DNA of 54,599 nt from an uncultured Myxococcales bacterium (GTDB lineage Bacteria > Myxococcota_A > UBA9042 > DTJE01). The position numbers and the translations under genes were made by a program. Numbering within the stretch: the first letter of the stretch is position 1; each line of letters starts with the position of its first letter. Positions 25,920-33,617 of this stretch are shown here, in pieces. Where the stretch lies: positions 1 through 54,599 of the forward strand of contig CALJUR010000066.1 of NCBI GenBank assembly GCA_937975765.1. The letters run 5' to 3'. The notes below the pieces were generated by a model that saw only the letters and a list, made by a program, of their open reading frames with translations, was not told the origin of the DNA and did not search any database.

Positions 25920-27719
25920 ATGCGATGGCCTTCCCTGGTCCCCGCCGTGTTGTTTGTCCTCCCGATCGCCTTCGCCGCGGGGGCGTGCGGGTCGGACGGA
26001 GGGAAGGACGCGGTCCCGGACGTGCCGGCGGACCTCCCTGCGGACGTGCCGGGCGAGGCCGTCGCGGAACTGCCGCCCGACGCCGATGCCGACGTCCCCG
26101 CCGACCTGCCGCCCGAGTCGCCCGGGGGCGACCTGCCCGCGACGGACGAGTCCCCCGAGGCCGCCGCCGACGCGATCGACGACGCGCCCGGGGACGCTCC
26201 GCAGGACCCCGGCCCGCCCGAGGGGCTGCCGTCGTCGCTGCCGTTCGCGTTCACCCGGCCCGACGCGGGCGAGCCGCTGACCGAGGCCGAGATCGCCGCC
26301 TTCACCCGCAAGGTCCTGGGCTTCCTGCAGCAGGTCCGGTACTTCGACTACGTCCTGTACACGACCCACGGCGTCGACGCCTCCACCGGCAAGCGGGACT
26401 GGCAGTTCTGGTACAACGAGCGCTTCCGCAAGGAAGGCGACCTGGTGACCTTCCACCACCCGGTCAACCTGAACGACGGCGGCCACAACCTGCACATCCC
26501 GATGAGCCGGGTGCTGGGCGACGCGATCGCAGCGGCGCTGGTGACCGGGGACGCGACGGCCACGCGAGCCGCCACGCAGTTGTGCAAGGGGATGTCGGCG
26601 TCGATGCTGGGCATGGTGTACGACGCGGACGACCCGCTGCCGCACCTGATGGCGAGGAACGTGGTGCCCGCCTGGAACCAGGAGTTCACGACCCACGACG
26701 GCAGGCGCAAGGCGGTGGACACCAGCGGCTGGTGGTCGGAGTACACCCGCTGGAACTGCGACCGCTTCGAATACGCGGACAACCCCCACTGGGGCGCGAT
26801 GTGGGTCACGAACCTGCGGTCGAAGGACGACGTGCCGCACATCTTCCGGCTGGTGCCGATCTTGCGGTACGCGGAGCGGGACACGACGGACGCGGCCATG
26901 AAGGAGGCCTGCGGCGAGACGCTGTCGATGCTGACGGCCTTCGCGAAGGACATCGTCGATTCGGACTACCGCATCCGGACCAAGGACGAGAACGGCGAGG
27001 TGTACATCGCGGGGTACACCGGCGACCCTGAAACGGACTCGAACCAGGGCGACATCGCGACGTTCACCTGGTGGCGCGACCTGATCCCGAACGGCGAGTG
27101 CAACGCGCGCCGGGGCGCCGAGCTGATCGGGTACAGCCGCGCGGTGGCGGAGGACTGCGGCCGCGGCGAGCCGAACGAGTACGACATGCTGGCCTTCGCC
27201 GGCAACGCCTACAACAAGCGCATCTGCCGTTACTTCCACCTGGCGCACCTGGCCAACGCGCTGGCCAGCCGCGACGGGGCGGCGGAGGCGCTGATGGACG
27301 GGCTGGACCAGCGGATGGCGCAGGAGGAGGCGCTGCCCGAGGCCGAGATGAAGTACACCCCTGCCGTGTACCGCCGGGACCTGGCGCTGTACCTGGCGCA
27401 GAGCCACGCGTTCGGGTACCCGCTGACCTGGGACGAGGCGCGGATGGTCCAGGACCACTACGCGCGTGCCGTGGACCGCCTGGCGTCCTGGCCCTACTGG
27501 GACCCGTGGGCGCCGTCGGTGCCGGACGGCGAACTGGGGGCCTACCGGCCGCCGTCCTGCGAGGGCGAGGGCGACGCGCAGGCCTGCTGGTTCTCCTCGG
27601 AGGACCTGGCCCAGTTGTTCGAGACGTGCTGGTCGCCGCTGGTCAACCCCGCCGGCGCGCGGTGGGTCGACTGCGACATCGTCCGCGACCCCTCCCGCTG
27701 GGCCCGGCCCGCCCCGTGA
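25920..27719 (+). CDS. Large surface lipoprotein, unknown function, probably helical toroid
   Basis: A 599-residue lipoprotein (FAAGACGSDGGK) with an Asp/Pro/Ala spacer to about residue 105. The remainder is helical and rich in aromatic residues, with conserved-looking segments DWQFWYNERFRKEGD, NPHWGAMWVTNLR, TFTWWRDLIPN and YNKRICRYFHLAHLANAL. The composition and His/Trp/Asp-rich loops suggest an (alpha/alpha)n toroid like those of many lyases or glycosidases, but no family is recognised. CAGGAG sits 7-8 bases before the ATG. It is divergently transcribed from the PI-PLC-like gene and convergent with the next propeller lipoprotein. Confidence 0.65.
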   Translation: MRWPSLVPAVLFVLPIAFAAGACGSDGGKDAVPDVPADLPADVPGEAVAELPPDADADVPADLPPESPGGDLPATDESPEAAADAIDDAPGDAPQDPGPPEGLPSSLPFAFTRPDAGEPLTEAEIAAFTRKVLGFLQQVRYFDYVLYTTHGVDASTGKRDWQFWYNERFRKEGDLVTFHHPVNLNDGGHNLHIPMSRVLGDAIAAALVTGDATATRAATQLCKGMSASMLGMVYDADDPLPHLMARNVVPAWNQEFTTHDGRRKAVDTSGWWSEYTRWNCDRFEYADNPHWGAMWVTNLRSKDDVPHIFRLVPILRYAERDTTDAAMKEACGETLSMLTAFAKDIVDSDYRIRTKDENGEVYIAGYTGDPETDSNQGDIATFTWWRDLIPNGECNARRGAELIGYSRAVAEDCGRGEPNEYDMLAFAGNAYNKRICRYFHLAHLANALASRDGAAEALMDGLDQRMAQEEALPEAEMKYTPAVYRRDLALYLAQSHAFGYPLTWDEARMVQDHYARAVDRLASWPYWDPWAPSVPDGELGAYRPPSCEGEGDAQACWFSSEDLAQLFETCWSPLVNPAGARWVDCDIVRDPSRWARPAP

Positions 27720-27806
27720 CCGCGATCGGTCGTCGCGTGACCGGGAGTGGCCGTCCCGTCCCCCGCCTCCCCGGCCCCGTGATCATCGTAGGCGTTTCCT
27801 GCAGAT

Positions 27807-27832
27807 GTAGGGCGGGGGCCCCGTCCCCCGCC
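27807..27832 (+). repeat. Palindromic GC-rich repeat, copy 4
   Basis: GTAGGGCGGGGGCCCCGTCC followed by CCCGCC, the copy closest to consensus. It lies between two convergent lipoprotein genes and ends 2 bases before the minus-strand stop codon at 27835-27837. A partial flank ATCGTAGGCG precedes it. Confidence 0.8.
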
Positions 27833-27834
27833 TT

Positions 27835-30381
27835 CTACGGGCAGATCGCGTTGACGTACCGCAGCCCCCAGTAAGGCAGCAGCCAGAAGTTCGGGGCCAT
27901 CCGGGTCGCCCCGTCGCCGCCGTCGGCCACCCGGTAGGGGTTGTGGTCCCAGCGCTGGATCGGGATCTCGTCGTGCGGCGGGACCGCCTGGAATTGGGGC
28001 CGGTCGAAACGGTCGTTGACGTCCCGCAGGTAGTCCGCCCGGTGGGCGTTGTCGATCCGCCACTCGCGCAGGTCCTCGGGGTAGTCGGCCAGCGTGCGCG
28101 TGCCGTTCGCCAGCCCGGGGACGTCCGGCATGGCGGAGGCGATGACCAGCGACTTCAAAGGGTTGCGTTCACCCGTCTCGTAGGCCCAGCCCGCCATCAC
28201 CTGGTCGATCCAGAACTGCCGGCGGTCGGGGTACGGCTCGTACCGGATCAGCGCCAGCAGGGCCAGGTCGGCCAGTTCGTGGTCGCAGTAGTTGACCGAG
28301 GCGCGGATGGTCCAGGTGACGACGTTCTCGTGGAACCGCACCGCCTCGCCGTAGCGGTGGTCGGTGAAGAGGGACTCGTAGGCCGCCAGGAAGCGGTCCT
28401 GCCCGGTGACGTGCCAGGCCGCCAGCATCAGGGCCAGGATCTCCTGGCCGTCCAGGTGCGCGGCGCCGCCCCATGCCTCCACGCAGGCCTCCAGCGTGTT
28501 GCCCGCGTCGGCGCAGGCCTCCAGGCCGTCCACCACGATCGGGATGCGCGACGGCGACCAGTTCCCGTGCGTCGTGGGCTGGCCGTCCAGGTCCGGCAGA
28601 GTGAAGCCGTGGTCCAGGATGTAGCCCGCCAGCGCGCCCAGGTGGTCCGCCACGAAGGCGCGCTCGGCGTCGTCCTTCGCGCACAGGTCGTAGTAGAGAC
28701 TGAACCCGAACAGGTGGCCGGTGACCTCGTCCGACGAGGTATCGTCCTTCCAGTAGTACTGGTGTCCGTCCGTGAAGGTGGTCAGGTGCCAGTTGGACTG
28801 CGTGGCCTTCGACGCGAAGACCTCGCCCTCGTCGTCCCGCACGAAGGAACGGGTCACGAATCCGCGGCCCAGCCCGGCGGCGACGAAGTCGGCGGCCGGG
28901 ATGTCGATCTGCAGGGCCATGTTCAGCATGGCCCGCCGGGCGGCCTGGTACCACTTGTCGTCGCCGGTCACCGCGTAGGCGTAGCAGAAGGCGCCGACGG
29001 CCTCCTGGGTCCACTGCCCGTCGTTGTCGTCGTCGCGCAGGGGGCTCGGCTGGTCGGACCAAGGGTCCGTGAAGCCGGCCCAGGCCGACACGAAGCCCTC
29101 CAGTCGCCAGAACCAGCGGTTCAACTGGCCGAACATGCGGTCGGCCTTGTCGCGCAGCAGCAGGTCCGCCTTGCGCAGACGGGACGCGCCGGCGGAGGTG
29201 GCGACCCACAGGTCCGGGGCGGTCCCGCCGGACAGCGCGATCCCTGCGGCGGCGTTCGCGGGCAGCCAGCGCCCGGACACGAAGTGGTCCGCCTTGCCGG
29301 TGCCCAGGTCCAGCAGGGAGGCCCCCGTCGCGTGCCCGACGGCGAGGAGCGTGCCGTCGTCGGACAGGTCCAGGGCCGTCACTGCGCCGGTCGGCAGGCC
29401 GCCGGGGCCGGGGGCCAGGATCGCCGGTTGCGGCGTGGCCAGCGAGGCCAGCGAGGCCGGGTCCCAAGTCGCGACCTGGTCGCCGGCGGCCGCGGCCACC
29501 CGCCCGCCCCGGATCGCCACGGCGGTCACCGGGGCGCCTGAGGCGGGGGTCCAGGCCGCCTGCCAGGTCCCGTCCTTCAGCCGGAACAGGCCCTCCGAGG
29601 TGCCCGCCCAGGCGTTGCCGTCCGGCGCGCAGGCGCCGTCGTGCACCGTGCCCGGAGGGGCCGGGCTGGCGGCGACCAGGGAACTGCCCGCGGCCACCCG
29701 CAGGGCGCCGTCCGCGATGGCCCACCCGGCCCCGTCGCAGTCGAAGACCCGGGTGACCGCCGCAGTCCCGGCGGCCCACTCCCCGTCGATCGAGCCGTCC
29801 GCCTCCAGCGCGCCGATGCCGGTCCCGCGGGCCACCCACGTGCCGCCATCCACCCGCGGCGCCAGGGCGGCGACGGTTCCCTCGCCCGGAAGGTTCGCGA
29901 CCACGACGAAGGCCAGCCCGCCCGGGACCAGGTGGTACAGGCCCGACGGCGTGGCGGCCCAGGCGTGGCCGGCCGGGGCGGCGACGGCGCGCACGTCCGT
30001 GTCCGGCAGCACGTCGGCCGTGCGGAACTGCGTCACGGTGTCGACCGTCCAGGGCCCGTCGGGCTGGCACGCGGGGCGGGTGCGCACGACGAAGACCTTG
30101 GCAGGGTCGGGCGGCCCGGGGTCGGGGAGCGTCCCGTCGTCGTCGCCCACGGCATCGCCCGAGTCCCCGGGAAGGTCCGCCGGCGGCTCCGCGTCGGCCG
30201 GGGTCTCGCCGGGCCCGTCCGCTGCCTCGGCGTCCGTCCCGGCCCCGTCGGGGACCAGTTCGCCGCCTGCCTCGACGACGTCGGCGGGCAGGTCCGCGCC
30301 GTCGTCCGGGGAACCGGAGCCTCCGCCGCAGGCGACCAACCCCAGGAGCAGGAACCCGATCCTCAGCACGAACCGTCGCAT
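27835..30381 (-). CDS. Lipoprotein with beta-propeller and C-terminal helical-toroid domain
   Basis: An 848-residue lipoprotein (LLLGLVACGGGS) with an Asp/Pro/Glu spacer to about residue 95. Residues about 110-400 contain repeats such as GHAWAATPSGLYHL, GNAWAGTSEGLFRL and DLWVATSAGASRL, typical blades of two-component-regulator-type beta-propellers. The C-terminal half is helical: NDGQWTQEAVGAFCYAYAVT, NWHLTTFTDGHQYYWKDD and RYEPYPDRRQFWIDQVMAG, suggesting a six- or seven-helix-pair toroid of carbohydrate-active type. The enzyme activity, if any, is unknown. It is the last lipoprotein of the 10.7-30.4 kb block, transcribed toward its neighbour. Confidence 0.7.
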   Translation of the reverse strand: MRRFVLRIGFLLLGLVACGGGSGSPDDGADLPADVVEAGGELVPDGAGTDAEAADGPGETPADAEPPADLPGDSGDAVGDDDGTLPDPGPPDPAKVFVVRTRPACQPDGPWTVDTVTQFRTADVLPDTDVRAVAAPAGHAWAATPSGLYHLVPGGLAFVVVANLPGEGTVAALAPRVDGGTWVARGTGIGALEADGSIDGEWAAGTAAVTRVFDCDGAGWAIADGALRVAAGSSLVAASPAPPGTVHDGACAPDGNAWAGTSEGLFRLKDGTWQAAWTPASGAPVTAVAIRGGRVAAAAGDQVATWDPASLASLATPQPAILAPGPGGLPTGAVTALDLSDDGTLLAVGHATGASLLDLGTGKADHFVSGRWLPANAAAGIALSGGTAPDLWVATSAGASRLRKADLLLRDKADRMFGQLNRWFWRLEGFVSAWAGFTDPWSDQPSPLRDDDNDGQWTQEAVGAFCYAYAVTGDDKWYQAARRAMLNMALQIDIPAADFVAAGLGRGFVTRSFVRDDEGEVFASKATQSNWHLTTFTDGHQYYWKDDTSSDEVTGHLFGFSLYYDLCAKDDAERAFVADHLGALAGYILDHGFTLPDLDGQPTTHGNWSPSRIPIVVDGLEACADAGNTLEACVEAWGGAAHLDGQEILALMLAAWHVTGQDRFLAAYESLFTDHRYGEAVRFHENVVTWTIRASVNYCDHELADLALLALIRYEPYPDRRQFWIDQVMAGWAYETGERNPLKSLVIASAMPDVPGLANGTRTLADYPEDLREWRIDNAHRADYLRDVNDRFDRPQFQAVPPHDEIPIQRWDHNPYRVADGGDGATRMAPNFWLLPYWGLRYVNAICP

Positions 30382-30408
30382 GGCCTCACCCGGGTAGAGG
30401 ACGGGGCG

Positions 30409-30439
30409 ATCCTACCGCTTCCGGGACCGAATCTGTCGA
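30409..30439 (-). promoter_or_regulatory. Weak candidate promoter for the propeller lipoprotein
   Basis: On the minus strand TCGACA (30434-30439) and TAGGAT (30409-30414) are 19 bases apart, 27 bases upstream of the ATG. The spacing is long. TAGGAT recurs as the -10 of the trypsin-like protease gene. Confidence 0.3.
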
Positions 30440-30447
30440 TTTCGCCT

Positions 30448-30497
30448 GCGTGCTCGGGCGAGGGCAGGCGGGGGACGGGGCCCCCGCCCTGCAAGGG
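30448..30497 (-). repeat. Palindromic GC-rich repeat with tail, copy 5
   Basis: In reverse orientation this reads GCAGGGCGGGGGCCCCGTCC plus CCCGCC, then a diverged tail with CGCCCGAGCACG like that after copy 3 and copy 8. It lies between two divergently transcribed genes, unlike the other copies, and so cannot serve both as a terminator. Confidence 0.75.
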
Positions 30498-30518
30498 ATA
30501 CGGCGGGTTCCGGCCACG

Positions 30519-30547
30519 TTGCGCCCCCGGCCCGGGCCGTGTATCAT
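30519..30547 (+). promoter_or_regulatory. Promoter of the pab cluster, implying a leaderless pabA
   Basis: TTGCGC (30519-30524) and TATCAT (30542-30547) are 17 bases apart. The -10 box ends 8 bases before the ATG at 30556, so transcription should begin at or next to the start codon. No Shine-Dalgarno is visible. Confidence 0.55.
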
Positions 30548-30555
30548 CCGCCGCC

Positions 30556-31146
30556 ATGGAAGGCCCGACCCGCGTGCTGTTCGCCGAGAACGACGACTCG
30601 TTCTCCTGGAACGTCGTCGAGTGCCTGCCCGTGCCGCGGGAATCCGTGCGGCTGGTCCCGGGGCGCCTTCTGGCCGGGCACCCGGGCGACCTCCGGGGCG
30701 CGGACGTGCTGGTGATCGGGCCGGGGCCCACGGACCCGGTGCGGGCGGGCCTGGTCGGTCTGGTCGAGGCCGCGAACCGGGCGGGCGTGCCGGTGCTGGG
30801 CATCTGCCTGGGCCACCAGGCGCTGGGGCTGCGCTTCGGGGCCCGGCTGGTGCGGGTCCCGCCGGTGCACGGGCACGTGACGCCGGTGGCGTTCGGCCCG
30901 TCGCGATGGTTCCCGGGGTGCGAGGGCGTGCACCCGGCCATGCGGTACCACTCGCTGGCGCTGGCGGACGTGCCGCCGCCCCTGCGCGTCGTCGCAACCA
31001 CCGCCGACGGGATCCCGATGGCCATCGAGCACCCGGCTCGTCCCCTGGCGGGCCTGCAGTTCCATCCCGACTCGCACGGCACGCCCGGTGGCCGCGCGAT
31101 CGTGGCCGCCTTCTTCCGGGCGGCCCTGTCCGGAGGCGCGCCGTGA
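30556..31146 (+). CDS. pabA: Glutamine amidotransferase, aminodeoxychorismate synthase component II
   Basis: A 196-residue class I glutamine amidotransferase. The nucleophile C84 is in VLGICLGHQALG, and H170 with D172 in FHPDSHGTPGG complete the triad (Asp replaces the more common Glu). The N-terminal ENDDSFSWNVVE matches the PabA/TrpG N-terminus (usually DNYDSFTYNLV). It releases ammonia from glutamine for PabB. Pairing with PabB rather than TrpE is judged from the neighbour. Its TGA overlaps the GTG of pabB (GTGA), so the subunits are coupled in translation. The start codon follows a promoter so closely that the mRNA is probably leaderless. Confidence 0.85.
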   Translation: MEGPTRVLFAENDDSFSWNVVECLPVPRESVRLVPGRLLAGHPGDLRGADVLVIGPGPTDPVRAGLVGLVEAANRAGVPVLGICLGHQALGLRFGARLVRVPPVHGHVTPVAFGPSRWFPGCEGVHPAMRYHSLALADVPPPLRVVATTADGIPMAIEHPARPLAGLQFHPDSHGTPGGRAIVAAFFRAALSGGAP

Positions 31147-32153
31147 CGCTGGCAGACCTGGACCGCCTCCCGTCCTTCGCGCTGATCGGCCCGGGCTTCG
31201 GGGACGGCGCGTGGAGCCTGCATACGCCGCTGCGGCCCGCGGGCCCGGCGGACGCCTTGCTGGCCTTCGCGTCGTTCGAGGCGCGCGGCGACGCCCCGGC
31301 GCTGTTCGCGGGCGAGGCCGTCCCGGAGGTGCCCGACGTCGCGTCGGCCGCGCCATGGGAAGGCCGGCCGGTCCTGGACCCGGCCGGGTACCCGGAGGCG
31401 GTCGAGGCGATCCGGGAGTCGATCGCGGCCGGCGACGTCTACCAGGTCAGCCTGACGGTGCGGGCCAGCCTGCCGGGCGCGGACGGGCCGTCGCTGCTGG
31501 CCGCGATGTGCCGGCGCGGCGTGCCGGCGTTCGCGGCGTGGGTCCGCCTGCCGGACGGCACCGAGTTCGTCTCCGGATCGCCCGAGACCTTCTTCGAGAC
31601 GCGGGACGGCACTGTGCGCTCCGAGCCGATGAAGGGCACCGCCCCGGCCGGCGGCCAGGCCTGGCTGCGGGACAGTGCCAAGGACCGGGCCGAACTGGCG
31701 ATGATCACCGATCTGGTGCGCAACGACCTGGCGCTGGCCTGCGTTCCGGGCAGCGTCCAGGTGCCGTGCGCGCGCCGCTTCCTGCATCTCCCTTACGCGG
31801 TGCAGGCCGTCAGCGACGTCACCGGCCGGCTGCGGTCGGGGGTCGGTCCGCTGGACGTGCTGGCGGCGCTGCACCCGGGCGGCTCGGTCACGGGCGCGCC
31901 CAAGGGGGCGGCCCTCGCCCGGATCCGAGCGCTGGAATCCACCCCGCGGGGGCCCTACTGCGGGGCGCTGGGGGTGCTTCGCCAGGACCGGTCGGTCTTC
32001 GCGCTGCTGATCCGGACGGCCATGCGGGGCCGGGGTGGCTGGACCTACGGCGTCGGCGGCGGGATCGTGCACGACTCGGACCCGGGCCTGGAATGGGACG
32101 AGGTACGGGTCAAGGCGGGGGCGCTGGGATGCGGTACACCACCCTGCTCGTGA
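31143..32153 (+). CDS. pabB: Aminodeoxychorismate synthase component I
   Basis: A 336-residue chorismate-binding enzyme. Visible blocks are VYQVSLTVRA, the key SEPMKGTAPAGG, ELAMITDLVRNDL, HPGGSVTGAPKGAAL and the C-terminal TYGVGGGIVHDSDPG. Lys in the P-x-K-G-T motif marks PabB, which adds ammonia at C4 of chorismate; TrpE has Ala there. The protein is shorter than E. coli PabB (about 450) and lacks most of the N-terminal Trp-binding-like subdomain. Start is GTG overlapping the pabA stop. It overlaps the pabC-like gene by 25 bases. The product feeds p-aminobenzoate and folate synthesis. Confidence 0.9.
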   Translation: MTLADLDRLPSFALIGPGFGDGAWSLHTPLRPAGPADALLAFASFEARGDAPALFAGEAVPEVPDVASAAPWEGRPVLDPAGYPEAVEAIRESIAAGDVYQVSLTVRASLPGADGPSLLAAMCRRGVPAFAAWVRLPDGTEFVSGSPETFFETRDGTVRSEPMKGTAPAGGQAWLRDSAKDRAELAMITDLVRNDLALACVPGSVQVPCARRFLHLPYAVQAVSDVTGRLRSGVGPLDVLAALHPGGSVTGAPKGAALARIRALESTPRGPYCGALGVLRQDRSVFALLIRTAMRGRGGWTYGVGGGIVHDSDPGLEWDEVRVKAGALGCGTPPCS

Positions 32154-32824
32154 CGGATCGGGGGGTGCGCCTGGCGGACCTCCACCTGCGCCGGCTGGAA
32201 CCGGAAGGCCCGGAGGTCGCCGACGCGTTCCGCGCCTTCGCGGCATCGGCCCCCCCGGGGGTCCATGCCCTGCTGGCCGACCACGGGGTGCTGCAGGTCC
32301 GGCCCCGCCCTCCCTCGATGCTGTTCGACGGCATGCCGGTGCGGTTCGCGACGTCGCCGCTGGCCGGAACGCCCGGGCCGATCGACAAGCCGGCCCCGCC
32401 ATCGCCGTTCGACGCGGTGCGCCTGCCGGGGGTGGCGACGCTGCTGACGGACGCGGCCGGCCGCGAGATCCTGGAAGCCTGCTGCGCGGCGGTCGTGGCT
32501 TGGCAGGATGGCTGGGTGGCGCCGCTCGCGGACCGCCCGGTCGTGAGATCGGTGGCGCTGGCCGCCATGCGCGAGGCGATGCCCGTTCGGTTGGCCCCGC
32601 TGCCGACGGACTCCCGCGCGCCGCTGCTGCTTCTGAACGCCGTGGTCGGTGCGTGCGTCCCGTGCGTGCCCGGCCGCGCCGCGCCGCCGCCCGCCGCCGT
32701 CGCCGCGGTCCGCGCCGTGCTGGACCGGTTCGAACGGTGGGAAGGCGGGGCGTGGGGCCCTGCACGGCGGCGTTCCGCGAGTCGCGGACCGTGTGCCGGC
32801 AACCGAACGGGTCGGCAACAGTGA
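32129..32824 (+). CDS. pabC: Short class IV PLP enzyme, aminodeoxychorismate lyase-like
   Basis: A 231-residue protein. HLRRLEPEGPEVADAF near the start resembles the R-x-x-x-H / L-x-R-L block of class IV aminotransferases. A candidate Schiff-base Lys lies in GPIDKPAPPSPFD, and GREILEACCAAVVAWQDGWV corresponds to the E-x-x-x-x-N block with the Asn replaced. Family members are usually 260-300 residues, so this one is reduced, and the last 20 residues are Arg-rich and run into repeat-like DNA. Position after pabA-pabB, with overlap, argues for the PABA-forming lyase step; sequence alone would be a weak case. Confidence 0.6.
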   Translation: MRYTTLLVTDRGVRLADLHLRRLEPEGPEVADAFRAFAASAPPGVHALLADHGVLQVRPRPPSMLFDGMPVRFATSPLAGTPGPIDKPAPPSPFDAVRLPGVATLLTDAAGREILEACCAAVVAWQDGWVAPLADRPVVRSVALAAMREAMPVRLAPLPTDSRAPLLLLNAVVGACVPCVPGRAAPPPAAVAAVRAVLDRFERWEGGAWGPARRRSASRGPCAGNRTGRQQ

Positions 32825-32869
32825 ATTCAACGAGTTGTCTCGCTAATAATGGTGACTGTCCCTGAATTC
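32821..32869. repeat. GGTGACTGTCCC-containing intergenic sequence
   Basis: Bases 32851-32862 repeat the 12-mer at 10629-10640, the only shared part. Here it is flanked by GTGAATTC (32821-32828) and TGAATTC (32863-32869), and the stretch is AT-richer than its surroundings. This could be the relic of a small mobile or REP-type element. The pabC-like stop codon falls inside the left flank. Confidence 0.35.
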
Positions 32870-32887
32870 GCCTGGATTCGGTGGGAA

Positions 32888-32913
32888 GGCGGGAGACGGG
32901 GCCCCCGCCTTAC
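32888..32913 (-). repeat. Palindromic GC-rich repeat, copy 6
   Basis: GTAAGGCGGGGGCCCCGTCT plus CCCGCC in reverse orientation, between convergent genes. Its outer edge supplies the TAA stop codon (32910-32912) of the spermidine-synthase-like gene. Confidence 0.75.
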
Positions 32914-33602
32914 AGCGGGGCCAGGTAGGCGACGTCGGGGATCTCGCCGGCGGCGGCGGAGAAGGCGTCCGTGCGCACCTCCTCGGCGTCCGGGAAGACC
33001 TGCCGCAGGGCCTGCAGGAAGGCCGGGTTGACCTGCGGGCTCCAGACCGCCAGCACGCCGCCCGGCCGCAGCGCGTCCCGGCACCGCCGCAGCCCGTCCG
33101 GGTCGTACAGCCGCGCGTTCCCCGGCGCCGCCAGCCAGCCCGGCCCGTTGTCCACGTCCAGCAGCAGCAGGTCGAACGCGCCGGGGTGCGCCGCCAGCAC
33201 GTCGAACAGGTCCCCGACCGCCGGCCGTACGCGCGGGTCCTCCACCGCGTGCCCGTTGGCCTCGGCGAAGTACCGGCGGTTCCACTCGAACACCTTCGCG
33301 CCGATCTCGGCCACCGTCACGGTCGCCACGCCCGGCAGGTCCAGCGCCGCCCGCAGCGTGTGCCCGGCCCCCAGCCCGCCCACCAGCACGTCGATCCCCG
33401 CCCCCGGCCCGCGCGGCGCAAGCCTCGCGTACCCCAGCGGCGCCAGCGACCGCTCGCTGGCGCACCCGTGCGTCGCCATCAGGAACGCCCCGTCGATGGA
33501 CACCTGGTGCCCGGACTCGCCCGACTCCGCGTCGTAGCGCTCCAGCACCAGTTCCCCCAGCGGGGTCGATTCGCGGTCGATGACGGTGGTGCGCAGGCGC
33601 AT
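32910..33602 (-). CDS. Spermidine synthase-like aminopropyltransferase/methyltransferase-fold protein
   Basis: A 230-residue Rossmann-type protein. DVLVGGLGAGHTLRAALDLP is the glycine-rich SAM-type loop, TVTVAEIGAKVFEWNRRYF gives the acidic end of the second strand, and AFDLLLLDVDNGPGWLA the fourth strand with D-x-D-N, as in spermidine synthase-family proteins. It lacks the long N-terminal beta domain of true spermidine synthases, so the substrate is uncertain. It is the last gene of a minus-strand operon: 14 bases after the RND/MMPL gene. Its TAA lies inside a palindromic repeat. Confidence 0.75.
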   Translation of the reverse strand: MRLRTTVIDRESTPLGELVLERYDAESGESGHQVSIDGAFLMATHGCASERSLAPLGYARLAPRGPGAGIDVLVGGLGAGHTLRAALDLPGVATVTVAEIGAKVFEWNRRYFAEANGHAVEDPRVRPAVGDLFDVLAAHPGAFDLLLLDVDNGPGWLAAPGNARLYDPDGLRRCRDALRPGGVLAVWSPQVNPAFLQALRQVFPDAEEVRTDAFSAAAGEIPDVAYLAPL

Positions 33603-33617
33603 CGGGGAAGGCCCCGC

